A DNA stretch of 64,000 nucleotides, from contig NZ_FOEF01000025.1 in assembly GCF_900110575.1 (NCBI RefSeq), positions 1 to 64,000 on the forward strand. The letters are read 5' to 3'. The translations under genes were made by a program, and so were the position numbers. Below are positions 26,213 to 34,370 of this stretch, in pieces; the stretch's first letter is position 1, and each line of letters begins with the position of its first letter. The notes below the pieces were generated by a model that saw nothing but the letters and a program-made list of their open reading frames with translations, did no database searches and was not told the DNA's origin. The DNA is from Amycolatopsis saalfeldensis. GTDB taxonomy: Bacteria; Actinomycetota; Actinomycetes; Mycobacteriales; Pseudonocardiaceae.

Positions 26213-27135
26213 TGGACGAACCGGCATCGGCCCAGCAGCCGGAGCCGGGCCCGGAGGACGCGGCGGACACGCCGATCCAGCATGAGACCGTGCACGGCGG
26301 GACCATTCCCGAAGGCGTCGCCGAGGAACTGAGCACGTCGAAGTTCAAGGTCCACCTGGCCAACTTCGAGGGCCCGTTCGACCTGCTGCTGCAGCTGATC
26401 TCGCAGCACCAGCTGGACGTCACCGAGGTCGCGCTGCACCGCGTCACCGACGACTTCATCGCCTACACGCGCGCGCTCGGGGCGGACTGGAACCTCGACG
26501 AGACCACGGAATTCCTGGTCATCGCCGCCACTCTGCTCGACCTCAAGGCCGCGCGGCTGCTGCCGGCGGCGGAGGTGGAGAGCGAGGACGACCTGGCGCT
26601 GCTGGAGGCACGGGACCTGCTGTTCGCGCGCGTGCTGCAGTACCGCGCGTACAAGCAGGTGGCGGCGCTGTTCGGCGAACTCGAGCAGGGCGCGCTGCGG
26701 CGGTATCCGCGCTCGGTGGCGCTGGAGGAGCGGTACGTCGGGCTGCTGCCCGAGGTGATGCTGGGCGTGACGCCGGAGAAGTTCGCGGAGATCGCCGTGG
26801 CGGTGTTCCGGCCCAAGCCGCCGCCGACGGTGTCGCTCGCCCACCTGCACATGGGCCGCGTGTCCGTGCGCGAGCACGCGGCGCTGCTGCGGGTCAAGCT
26901 GGCCGCCGCCGGGCAGGCGACGTTCAAGGAACTGGTCGAGGACTGCGAGCACACGGTCGAGATCGTGGCGAGGTTCCTCGCGCTGCTGGAGCTGTACCGG
27001 GAGTCCACGGTGCAGTTCGAACAGCTGGAGGCCCTGGCCGAACTGCACGTCCGCTGGACGGGCGGCACCATGGCGGAGGCCTCGGCCGCCGCGGACCAGG
27101 ACCGCACCCTGGCGGAGGAAGAGGAGTACGGGTGA
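26212..27135 (+). CDS. scpA: Segregation and condensation protein A
   Basis: 307 residues. The kleisin subunit of the SMC-ScpAB complex. The first 40 residues are an acidic tail. The conserved body starts FKVHLANFEGPFDLLLQLIS with DVTEVALHRVTDDFI and FLVIAATLLDLKAARLLP, and the C-terminal winged helix includes ATFKELVEDCEHTVEIVARF and FLALLELYRESTVQFEQLE. It overlaps both neighbours by one and four bases. Confidence 0.95.
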   Translation: MDEPASAQQPEPGPEDAADTPIQHETVHGGTIPEGVAEELSTSKFKVHLANFEGPFDLLLQLISQHQLDVTEVALHRVTDDFIAYTRALGADWNLDETTEFLVIAATLLDLKAARLLPAAEVESEDDLALLEARDLLFARVLQYRAYKQVAALFGELEQGALRRYPRSVALEERYVGLLPEVMLGVTPEKFAEIAVAVFRPKPPPTVSLAHLHMGRVSVREHAALLRVKLAAAGQATFKELVEDCEHTVEIVARFLALLELYRESTVQFEQLEALAELHVRWTGGTMAEASAAADQDRTLAEEEEYG

Positions 27136-28544
27136 GCACCGAAAACCCCACACCCGCCACCGACGCGGAGATCCCCGATCTCGACGCCCTGGCCTCGGCG
27201 GGCTTGCCGGCTTCCGCCCCGGAGCCGGCGTCGGTGTCGGCGTCGGCGTCGGCAGGGGAGAGCGGCGACGCGGCTTCGGCTGGTGACGTGGGCGCAGCTG
27301 GCGAGGCTGCGCCATCGCGCGAAGCGGCCGTGGCGAGCGAAGCGACTTCGCCGGGCGAAGAGGCTGCTGGGGACAAAGCAGAGCTGGCCAGCGACGCCGC
27401 AGCACTGAGCGAAGCGGCGACGGCGGGCGAAGCAGTTTCGGCGGGCGAAGAGTCTTCGCTGGGTGAAGCAGCGGCGCTGGGCGAAGCAGCTTCGGTGGGT
27501 GAGGAGTCTTCCGTGGGCGATGCTGCTTCGGGGGGCGATGCGACCGCGCCGAGCGAAGAAGTGGTGGCGGGCGAAGCAGCTTCGGTGGACGAAGCGGCGC
27601 CGGTGGGCGAAGCAGCTTCGGTGGACGAGGCGGCGACCGTGGACGAGGCGGCGACCGTGGACGAAGCGGCGACGGTGGGCGAAGCGGCGACGGTAGACGA
27701 AGCGGCTTCGGTGGGCGAAGGGGCCTCGGTGGGCGAAGGGGCCTCGGTGGGCGAAGCGGTTTCGCTTGGTGACGTGGCGTCTTCGGACGAGGCGGCTGCC
27801 CAACCCCAAGCAGTCCAGGAAGAAGCCCCGGCCGAGTCCGCAACCGAGTCCACAAGTGACTCCGCGACCGAGTCCACAGCTGGCACTTCAACCGACCCGA
27901 CAGCAGACCCGGCGACCAACCCCACAGCCGAGAACCACCTCCCCCCCGACGATCCCGAGTCCGGCCTGGTCGCTGCCGGGGATGAGAACGAGTTGCCCGA
28001 CGTCAGTTCCGACGAGGCGCTCGAGGCGGCGCTCGAGGCGTTGCTGCTGGTGGTCGATTCGCCGATCAACGAGGAGTCGCTCGGGGATACCGTCGGGGTG
28101 TCCGTGGCGCGGGTCACCGTTGCGTTGCGGACGATGGCGCAGAAGTTCACCGAGCGGGCCAGCGGGATCGACCTGCGGCGAGTCGGTGAGGGGTGGCGGT
28201 TCTACACTAGGGACACCTACGCCCCGTTCGTGGAGAAGCTCCTGCTGGACGGCCAGCGGTCGAAACTGACCAGGGCCGCGCTGGAGAGCCTCGCCGTGAT
28301 CGCGTACCGGCAGCCGGTGACCAGGGCCAGGGTCGCCGCGGTGCGGGGCGTGAACGTGGACGGCGTGATCCGGACGCTGCTCGCGCGCGGGCTCATCGAG
28401 GAGATGGGCACCGATCCCGAGACGACCGGAACGCTGTACGTGACGACCGAGCTGTTCCTGGAGCGACTGGGGCTGTCGTCACTGAACGACCTGCCCCCGA
28501 TCGCTCCGTTGCTACCCGAAGTGGACACCATCGATGACATCTGA
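27132..28544 (+). CDS. scpB: Segregation and condensation protein B with long Ala/Glu repeat extension
   Basis: 470 residues, about twice the usual ScpB. Residues 1 to about 280 are low-complexity acid/alanine sequence made largely of six-residue units such as GEAASV and DEAATV. The ScpB body begins near residue 290 (DEALEAALEALLLVVDSPIN) and includes YTRDTYAPFVEKLL, ALESLAVIAYRQPVTRARVA and RGLIEEMGTDPETTGTLYVT, the paired winged helices that embrace ScpA. GTG 27132 overlaps scpA by four bases; the body keeps the frame, so the extension appears to be translated. The 3' end overlaps the next gene by 11 bases. Confidence 0.92.
   Translation: MSTENPTPATDAEIPDLDALASAGLPASAPEPASVSASASAGESGDAASAGDVGAAGEAAPSREAAVASEATSPGEEAAGDKAELASDAAALSEAATAGEAVSAGEESSLGEAAALGEAASVGEESSVGDAASGGDATAPSEEVVAGEAASVDEAAPVGEAASVDEAATVDEAATVDEAATVGEAATVDEAASVGEGASVGEGASVGEAVSLGDVASSDEAAAQPQAVQEEAPAESATESTSDSATESTAGTSTDPTADPATNPTAENHLPPDDPESGLVAAGDENELPDVSSDEALEAALEALLLVVDSPINEESLGDTVGVSVARVTVALRTMAQKFTERASGIDLRRVGEGWRFYTRDTYAPFVEKLLLDGQRSKLTRAALESLAVIAYRQPVTRARVAAVRGVNVDGVIRTLLARGLIEEMGTDPETTGTLYVTTELFLERLGLSSLNDLPPIAPLLPEVDTIDDI
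27430..27775. repeat. 18-base degenerate coding repeats in scpB
   Basis: Units of about 18 bases of the form GGCGAAGCAGCTTCGGTG or GACGAAGCGGCGACGGTG recur in tandem and encode GEAASV/DEAATV hexapeptides. They are confined to the disordered N-terminal half of scpB. Some adjacent copies are identical. Confidence 0.85.
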
Positions 28545-29286
28545 CGAACACGCCGACGGCGTCCGGCTGCAGAAGGTCCTTTCCCAGGCCGGCGTCGCCT
28601 CCCGGCGCGCGGCCGAGGACCTGATCGTGGCCGGGCGGGTGGAGGTGAACGGCGAGGTCGTCACCGAGCTGGGCCGCCGCGTCGACCCGGTCGAGGCGGT
28701 GATCCACGTCGACGGCACGCGCGTGAACCTCCGCGAGGACCTCGTCTACCTCGCCTTCAACAAGCCCAAGGGCGTGCACTCCACGATGTCGGACGACCGC
28801 GGGCGCCCGTGCGTCGGCGACTACCTGCGCGGCCGCTGGGAGGAGACCCCCGGCGTCGTCCACGTGGGACGGCTCGACGAGAACACCGAGGGCCTGCTGC
28901 TGCTCACCAACGACGGCGACCTCGGCCACCGGCTGATGCACCCGTCGTACCGCGTGCTCAAGACCTACCTGGCCGAGGTCGACGGCCTCGTGCCGCGCGG
29001 CCTGGGCAAGGAGCTCCGTAACGGCTGGGAGCTGCCGGACGGCCTGGTGAAGGTCGACCAGTTCCGGGTCAAGGACATGCACTCCGGCAAGACCATGGTG
29101 GAGCTGGTGATCCACGAGGGCCGCAAGCACATCGTGCGGCGGCTGATGGCGTCCACCGGGCACCCGGTGCGCAAGCTCGTGCGCACGGCGGTCGGCGACG
29201 TCCAGCTCGGCAACCAGCGCCCCGGCTCGATCCGCCGCCTGACCCGGGGCGAGGTCGGCTCGCTGTACCGCACCGTCGAGCTGTGA
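28534..29286 (+). CDS. rluB: RluB/RsuA-family rRNA pseudouridine synthase
   Basis: 250 residues. An N-terminal S4 domain (VRLQKVLSQAGVASRRAAED) precedes the synthase domain with the catalytic Asp in VGRLDENTEGLLLLTND (about 110-126) and LVIHEGRKHIVRRLM. It isomerises a uridine of large or small subunit rRNA; RsuA and RluB types are hard to separate by sequence. The gene overlaps scpB by 11 bases, and closes the parA-scpAB operon. This position equals Rv1711. Confidence 0.9.
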   Translation: MTSDEHADGVRLQKVLSQAGVASRRAAEDLIVAGRVEVNGEVVTELGRRVDPVEAVIHVDGTRVNLREDLVYLAFNKPKGVHSTMSDDRGRPCVGDYLRGRWEETPGVVHVGRLDENTEGLLLLTNDGDLGHRLMHPSYRVLKTYLAEVDGLVPRGLGKELRNGWELPDGLVKVDQFRVKDMHSGKTMVELVIHEGRKHIVRRLMASTGHPVRKLVRTAVGDVQLGNQRPGSIRRLTRGEVGSLYRTVEL

Positions 29287-29313
29287 CCCGCCCGAATCGA
29301 CCCCCGTGCCGTG

Positions 29314-29336
29314 AAACCCCGAGCTGTTCGGGGGTT
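29314..29336 (+). terminator. Hairpin after the parA-scpAB-rluB operon
   Basis: AAACCCCGA (29314-29322) pairs with TCGGGGGTT (29328-29336) with one bulged G, around a five-base loop, 28 bases after the rluB stop. No T run follows. Confidence 0.55.
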
Positions 29337-29425
29337 CGCCGGAAAGGACCCCACTTTCCGCTCTAACGCCCGTGCGGCCGCCCTCCTAGCTTGATCGGAT
29401 CCGAGACGGCTTGGAGGGCTATTTC

Positions 29426-31321
29426 ATGCGTGTGCTCAGAGGGCTCTGCGCCGCGGTGGTCGTCGCCGCGGCGCTCGTGGTCCCGGTCCCGGCGGCGTCG
29501 GCCGCCACCGGCACCGACCCGGTGTACGACTTCGCCGGCGCCGTTCGCGAGACCGTGTGGGTGGACATCGGGCGCGACGGGGACGGCGACGGCAAGCCGG
29601 ACCGCGTCGCCGCCGACATCGTGCGCCCGAAGGAGCCTGCCGCGCAGGGCACCAAGATCCCCGTGATCATGGACGCGAGCCCGTACTACTCGTCGGTCGG
29701 GCGCGGCAACGAGAGCGAGTTCAAGACCTACGACGCGCAGGGCCGCCCGGTCGGCTTCCCGCTCTACTACGACAATTACTTCGTGCCGCGCGGGTACGCG
29801 GTCGTGCTCGTGGACCTCGCGGGCACCAACCGATCCACGGGCTGCGTCGACGTCGGCGGCACCTCCGACGTCCAGTCCGCCAAGACGGTGATCGACTGGC
29901 TCAACGGGCGCGCCACCGGTTACAGCGCGAAGTCCGGCGGCAGCAAGGTCACCGCCGGCTGGGCCAACGGCAGCGTCGGCATGATCGGGAAGTCCTACGA
30001 CGGCACGATCGCCAACGGCGTGGCCGCCACGGGTGTCGACGGGCTGAAGACGATCGTGCCGATCTCCGGGATCAGCTCCTGGTACGACTACTACCGTTCC
30101 GACGGCGCGTCCTTCGGCTTCGGCCCGGACGGGCTCGCGCAGACCGTGGAAGCACGCAACGGCGGGCAGGACTGCTCGGCGGAGAACAGCAAGCTCGCGC
30201 AGGGCGCCACCGCGAACGGGGACTACGGCCCGCTCTGGGCCGAGCGCGATTACGTGAAGCAGGCGAAGAACGTGAAGGCCAGCGTGTTCGTCTCGCACGG
30301 GGTGAACGACCTGAACGTCAAGACCATCAACTTCGGCCAGTGGTGGGACGCGCTCGCGGCCAGCGGCGTGCAACGCAAGATCTGGCTCGCGCAGACCGGG
30401 CACGTCGACCCCTTCGACTACCGGCGCGCGGAGTGGGTGGACACGCTGCACCAGTGGTTCGACCACTATCTGATGGGCATCGACAACGGCATCGAGAAGC
30501 AGCCGATGGCCACCGTCGAGCGGCAGCCGGACCAGTGGGCCGACCAGTCTTCGTACCCGGCGGCCGGGGTCGCGGCGACGACGCTGCGTCCGCGCGCGGG
30601 CAGCACCGCAGGCGTGGGCACGCTGAGCACGTCCGCGAGTTCGGGCACCGCTTCGTTCACCGACAACCTCAAGGGGACCGAAGACGGGTGGGCGGGGAAC
30701 CCGGCGACCACGTCGGCGAACCGCGTGCTCTACAGCACCGGCACGCTCTCGTCGCCGTTGCAGGTTTCGGGCACCTCGTCGATCACCGTCACGGCCACGC
30801 CGAGCACGTCGTCGGCGCGGCTTTCGGCGATGCTGGTGGACTACGGCCCCGCCACCATCCGCAACTACGCGGGCGCCGGCGAGGGCATCAAGACCGGCAC
30901 GAACGAGACGTGCTGGGGCTCGAACGCGCCCGGTGACGACGCCTGTTACGAGGTGACCAGCGCCGACACCACGAACGTCGGCTACACCGTGATCAGCCGC
31001 GGCTGGGCGGACCTGGCGAACTACCAGTCGCTGAGCCAGGAGCAGCCGCTGACGCCGGGGCAGCCGTACACGATGACGTTCCGGCTGGCGAGCACCGACC
31101 ACGTGGTGCCGCAGGGACACTCGCTGGCCCTGATCGTCGGCGGCACCGACACCGACGTCATCACCGGCCCGGCGAAGGGGCCGAAGCTGACGATCGACCT
31201 CGCGAAGACGTCGGTGCAGGTGCCGCTGGTGGGCACGCCGCCCGCTTCCCCGCGAATGCCGAAGGCACCCGCTGGTCCGCTCGCCCACATCGAGAGCCGG
31301 GCACCGCTCGACCTCCGCTGA
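29426..31321 (+). CDS. Secreted Xaa-Pro dipeptidyl-peptidase (family S15)
   Basis: 631 residues. The signal peptide RVLRGLCAAVVVAAALVVPV ends at an Ala-Ser-Ala site near residue 26. The serine nucleophile lies in GMIGKSYDGTIANGVAA (about 188-204), the Asp in VSHGVNDLNV and the His in AQTGHVDPFDY, the S15 order. The C-terminal third (about 390-610) is the jelly-roll X-Pro C domain, with QPYTMTFRLASTDHVVPQGH. It releases Xaa-Pro dipeptides from extracellular peptides. GGAGGG lies eight bases before ATG 29426. It appears to be a stand-alone gene between two terminators. Confidence 0.93.
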   Translation: MRVLRGLCAAVVVAAALVVPVPAASAATGTDPVYDFAGAVRETVWVDIGRDGDGDGKPDRVAADIVRPKEPAAQGTKIPVIMDASPYYSSVGRGNESEFKTYDAQGRPVGFPLYYDNYFVPRGYAVVLVDLAGTNRSTGCVDVGGTSDVQSAKTVIDWLNGRATGYSAKSGGSKVTAGWANGSVGMIGKSYDGTIANGVAATGVDGLKTIVPISGISSWYDYYRSDGASFGFGPDGLAQTVEARNGGQDCSAENSKLAQGATANGDYGPLWAERDYVKQAKNVKASVFVSHGVNDLNVKTINFGQWWDALAASGVQRKIWLAQTGHVDPFDYRRAEWVDTLHQWFDHYLMGIDNGIEKQPMATVERQPDQWADQSSYPAAGVAATTLRPRAGSTAGVGTLSTSASSGTASFTDNLKGTEDGWAGNPATTSANRVLYSTGTLSSPLQVSGTSSITVTATPSTSSARLSAMLVDYGPATIRNYAGAGEGIKTGTNETCWGSNAPGDDACYEVTSADTTNVGYTVISRGWADLANYQSLSQEQPLTPGQPYTMTFRLASTDHVVPQGHSLALIVGGTDTDVITGPAKGPKLTIDLAKTSVQVPLVGTPPASPRMPKAPAGPLAHIESRAPLDLR

Positions 31322-31331
31322 GCCGGCATCC

Positions 31332-31378
31332 CTGAAGGCCACCACGAGGGCCCGAAACGCCCTCCTGGTGGCCTTCAG
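31332..31378. terminator. Strong bidirectional hairpin between convergent peptidase and antiporter genes
   Basis: CTGAAGGCCACCACGAGGGC (31332-31351) pairs with the arm at 31359-31378 at 19 of 20 positions around a seven-base loop. The right arm contains the stop codon of the antiporter gene. The AAGGCCACC-type sequence resembles a hairpin I recall as common between Amycolatopsis genes. Confidence 0.8.
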
Positions 31379-32571
31379 TTGGTGGTCGCCGGGGCGGTCT
31401 TGGCCGACGTGCGCTTCCGTTGCAGCGCCTTGGCAACCGGCTCGACGATCCGGGCCGCGGTCGGGCCGAGGATCGCCATCAGCAGCACGTACGCCGTGGC
31501 CAGTGCGGCGAGTTCGCCGTCGACCGCGCCGGCCGTCACGGCCAGCCCGGCGATGACGATCGAGAACTCGCCCCGGGCCACCAGCGCGGCCCCGGCCCGG
31601 GACCGGCCGAGTTTCCCGATGCCCTGTCTCCGCGCGGCCCACCAGCCGGTGGCGACCTTCGTCAGCGTGGTCACCACGGCGAGCACCACGGCCCAGCCGA
31701 GCACCGGCGGGATCGACGCCGGGTTGGTGTTCAGGCCGAACACCACGAAGAACACCGCGGCGAACAGGTCCCGCAGCGGCTCGAGCAGCCGGGTCGCGTT
31801 GTGCGCCGTCGAGCCGGAGACCGCGATGCCGAGCAGGAACGCGCCGACGGCCGCCGAGACCTGCATCGCCGAGGCGAGCCCGGCCACGAGCAGCGCCGCG
31901 CCGAGGATCTTGAGCAGGAACACCTCGCGGTCGTCGCTGTCCACGAGCGCGGAGACGTACCGGCCGAACTTCAGCGCGATCACCAGCACCACGGTGATCA
32001 CCAGCAGCGAGATGCCGACCGCCTCGAGCCCGCCGAAGAAGCTCACCCCGCCCAGGATGGCGGTGAGGATCGGCAGGTAGAGCGCCATCACCAGGTCCTC
32101 GAACACGAGGATGGACAGCACCACCGGCGTCTCGCGGTTGCCGAGCCGGCCGAGGTCGCCGAGCACCTTCGCGATGATCCCGGACGAGGAGATGTAGGTG
32201 ACGCCGCCCATCACGATCGCGCCGATCGGGCCCCAGCCCAGCAGCAGCGCGACCGCGGCACCGGGCGCCGCGTTCAGCACGATGTCGAGCAGGCCCGCCA
32301 TCCAGGAGCTGCGCAGCCCGGTGAACAGCTCGGCCGCCGAGTACTCCAGCCCCAGTAGCAGGAGCAGCAGCACCACGCCGATCTCGCTGGCCAGGTGGGT
32401 GAAGTCGCCGATGTCGGTGAGCGGGATCAGCCCGCCGGAGCCGAAGCACAGGCCGCCGATCAGGTAGAGCGGGATGGGGGAGAGGCCGATCCGGCCGGCG
32501 AGCCTGCCGAGCGCGCCGAGGCCGAAGAAGACCGCTCCCAGTTCGATCAGGGACAGTGCGGTGTGATCCAT
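31375..32571 (-). CDS. khtU: CPA2 monovalent cation/proton antiporter (KhtU/KefB-like)
   Basis: 398 residues with about 12 membrane helices. The CPA2 pattern includes LSLIELGAVFFGLGALGRLA at the N terminus, GLCFGSGGLIPLTDIGDF, LLLLLLGLEYSAAELF and LVARGEFSIVIAGLAVTAGA. There is no C-terminal TrkA-N domain, unlike KefB; instead a separate RCK_C protein is encoded immediately upstream and overlaps by one base (TGATG), as in the KhtT-KhtU potassium efflux system. The name rests on that arrangement. Confidence 0.83.
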   Translation of the reverse strand: MDHTALSLIELGAVFFGLGALGRLAGRIGLSPIPLYLIGGLCFGSGGLIPLTDIGDFTHLASEIGVVLLLLLLGLEYSAAELFTGLRSSWMAGLLDIVLNAAPGAAVALLLGWGPIGAIVMGGVTYISSSGIIAKVLGDLGRLGNRETPVVLSILVFEDLVMALYLPILTAILGGVSFFGGLEAVGISLLVITVVLVIALKFGRYVSALVDSDDREVFLLKILGAALLVAGLASAMQVSAAVGAFLLGIAVSGSTAHNATRLLEPLRDLFAAVFFVVFGLNTNPASIPPVLGWAVVLAVVTTLTKVATGWWAARRQGIGKLGRSRAGAALVARGEFSIVIAGLAVTAGAVDGELAALATAYVLLMAILGPTAARIVEPVAKALQRKRTSAKTAPATTN

Positions 32572-33053
32572 CAGCCGTGCTTGAGGATCTTGGCGGCGGC
32601 TTCCAGTCCCTCGGAAGTCCCGACCGCGACCAGCAGGTCGCCCGCGGTGAAGGTGAAGTCCGGGGTCGGCGAGGGGTGCACCTGGCCCGCCCGCATCACC
32701 GCGACCACCGACACGCTGGTGCGCGTGCGCATCGCCGTGTCACCGAGCGTCCGGCCGTCGAACGGGCTGGACGAGGTGATCGGCAGCTGCTTGGTGTTGA
32801 TCCCCGGCAGCTCCCGATGCTCCTCGTTGAGCTGGGCGACCAGCTGCGGCGCGCCCAGGAGGTTGGCCAGCGCGCCCGCTTCGTCGGCGGTCAGCGGCAG
32901 TGAGGCGAGGCAGGCGTCGGGATCCTCGGACTTCGAGACGATCAGCTCGATCTGGCCGTCCCGCTGGGTCACGACACCGATGCGGCGGCCGTTGCGGGTG
33001 GCGAAGTCCTTGCGGACACCGATTCCGGGCAGGGGGGTGACTTCGACGTTCAC
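32571..33053 (-). CDS. khtT: Antiporter regulatory subunit with RCK_C domain (KhtT-like)
   Basis: 160 residues. The start MNVEVTPLPGIGVRKDF resembles KhtT, and the C-terminal 70 residues (LGDTAMRTRTSVSVVAVMRA, then FTAGDLLVAVGTSEGLEAA) are a TrkA-C/RCK_C ligand-binding domain. It would gate the antiporter in response to a nucleotide or potassium. The GTG start at 33053 is directly preceded by GGGAGG with no spacing, too close for a Shine-Dalgarno to work, which hints at a leaderless transcript or a mis-set start. Co-translated with the antiporter gene. Confidence 0.82.
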   Translation of the reverse strand: MNVEVTPLPGIGVRKDFATRNGRRIGVVTQRDGQIELIVSKSEDPDACLASLPLTADEAGALANLLGAPQLVAQLNEEHRELPGINTKQLPITSSSPFDGRTLGDTAMRTRTSVSVVAVMRAGQVHPSPTPDFTFTAGDLLVAVGTSEGLEAAAKILKHG

Positions 33054-33059
33054 CCTCCC

Positions 33060-33094
33060 ACGGTAACCCAGTGTCCGTTTCGCTGTCCGTTTCG
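33060..33094 (-). promoter_or_regulatory. Candidate promoter with direct repeats upstream of khtT
   Basis: On the minus strand CGAAACGGACA occurs twice in tandem with a 12-base period (33072-33082 and 33084-33094 on the plus strand as TGTCCGTTTCG). Taking CGGACA of the upstream copy as -35, TACCGT lies 18 bases downstream as a -10, only seven bases from the GTG start. That spacing would put the transcript start at or next to the start codon. Confidence 0.35.
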
Positions 33095-33100
33095 TACGGC

Positions 33101-33469
33101 TCAGCCGAGTACGAGCAGCAGGGTGGCCACCACCATCACCGCGGCCGTGAGGCCGTGCACGCCGAACGCCATGGCGCGGTTTCCCTTGTGGCGCAAGATG
33201 ATCAGCATGTCGCCGACGGGGATGAACGCCTCGGCGAGCAGGACCCAGCCGACCACGTGCGGGCCGCCCGCCAGCATGGCCGCGCCGGCCACGAGGCCGG
33301 TCCCGATGTCGCGGACGCCCTTGATCTGGAAGAACGCCGTGGTGCCGGTGGGGATCGTGGCCAGGCCGAAGCCCTTCGCGGTCTTCTCCGGCGCGAACAG
33401 GTAGCTGAGGCCGACGTAGATGATCCCGAGCCCGACGAGGCCGGCGAGGACGTAGGCGGTGACGAGCAT
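33101..33469 (-). CDS. DUF4267-family small membrane protein
   Basis: 122 residues with four membrane helices: YVLAGLVGLGIIYVGLSYLF, a DIGTGLVAGAAMLAG segment, VVGWVLLAEAFIPVGDMLII and a final LTAAVMVVATLLLVLG. The pattern fits DUF4267. GGGAGGGA lies six bases before ATG 33469. It is monocistronic and preceded by a dense cluster of palindromes (33489-33543), so it appears tightly regulated, as DUF4267 genes often are next to TetR regulators; no regulator gene is adjacent here. Function unknown. Confidence 0.8.
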   Translation of the reverse strand: MLVTAYVLAGLVGLGIIYVGLSYLFAPEKTAKGFGLATIPTGTTAFFQIKGVRDIGTGLVAGAAMLAGGPHVVGWVLLAEAFIPVGDMLIILRHKGNRAMAFGVHGLTAAVMVVATLLLVLG

Positions 33470-33488
33470 GGTGGTCCCTCCCGAAGAT

Positions 33489-33543
33489 CTAGCGTTGCTA
33501 GTAACAGTGCCGACGCTAACTTAGCGACGCTAGATTGTCTAGC
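33489..33543. promoter_or_regulatory. Array of overlapping palindromic operators upstream of the DUF4267 gene
   Basis: Four palindromes occur within 55 bases: CTAGCGTTGCTAG (33489-33501), CGCTAACTTAGCG (33514-33526), TAGCGACGCTA (33522-33532) and GCTAGATTGTCTAGC (33529-33543). All share the half site CTAGC or TTAGCG. TetR-family repressors commonly bind such sequences. The DNA is notably AT-richer than the flanks. Confidence 0.75.
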
Positions 33544-33635
33544 ATTCGTAGGTGAGCCGCCTGACCGGCCGGGACGGGCGGCGGGCAGAATGAAGGCGGC
33601 AAGACGGTGAGCAGGACGACGCGAGGAGAGCATCG

Positions 33636-34370
33636 GTGACGGGAGCCCTACGTGGTGTGGTGGCGCTGGACGGCCCGTCGGGAACCGGCAAGACCACGGT
33701 CGCGCGCAAGCTCGCCGCCCGGCTCGGCGCGGGTTACCTCGACACCGGCGCGATGTACCGCATCGTGACGCTCGCGGTGCTGCGCGCCGGCGACGACCCG
33801 GCCGACTCCGACGCCGTCGGCCATCGCGCGCACGAAGCCGACTTCACCATCGGCACCACCCCCGACCACCCGGAGCTGCGGCTGGCCGGCGAGGACGTCG
33901 CCGCCGACATCCGCGGGCCCGAGGTCACGCAGGCGGTTTCGGCCGTCTCGGCGGTGCCGCAGGTGCGGGAGCTGCTCGTGTCGCGCCAGCGCCGCATCAT
34001 CGCCGACGTGCTGGCCGAGACCGGCGGCATCGTGGTGGAGGGCCGGGACATCGGCACGGTCGTCGCGCCCGAGTCGCCGCTGAAGGTCTACCTCACCGCC
34101 TCCGCCGACGTCCGCGCCGCGCGCCGCAGCGGCCAGGACAGCGCCGCCGGGCGGCAGTCCTCAGTGGAGGCCGCGCGCGAGTCCGTGCAGCGCCGCGATC
34201 ACCTCGACTCGACGCGCGCGACGTCGCCGCTGCGCGCGGCCGAGGACGCGGTGCCGGTCGACACCTCGGAGCTCACCATCGACCAGGTGATCGTGGCGCT
34301 GTCCGAGCTCGCCTGCCGCCGCGGCCTGCTCGAGGGCTGTGCGGCCGAGGCCGCCGAGGTCACGCGGTGA
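33636..34370 (+). CDS. cmk: Cytidylate kinase
   Basis: 244 residues. It phosphorylates CMP and dCMP. The P-loop is VALDGPSGTGKTTVARKLA (about 7-25), followed by LDTGAMYRIVTLAVL, VEGRDIGTVVAPES (CMP-binding) and VYLTASADVRAARR. GTG 33636 has GGAGAG at 33624-33629. The stop overlaps plsC by four bases. Position before plsC and der is standard in actinobacteria. Confidence 0.95.
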   Translation: MTGALRGVVALDGPSGTGKTTVARKLAARLGAGYLDTGAMYRIVTLAVLRAGDDPADSDAVGHRAHEADFTIGTTPDHPELRLAGEDVAADIRGPEVTQAVSAVSAVPQVRELLVSRQRRIIADVLAETGGIVVEGRDIGTVVAPESPLKVYLTASADVRAARRSGQDSAAGRQSSVEAARESVQRRDHLDSTRATSPLRAAEDAVPVDTSELTIDQVIVALSELACRRGLLEGCAAEAAEVTR

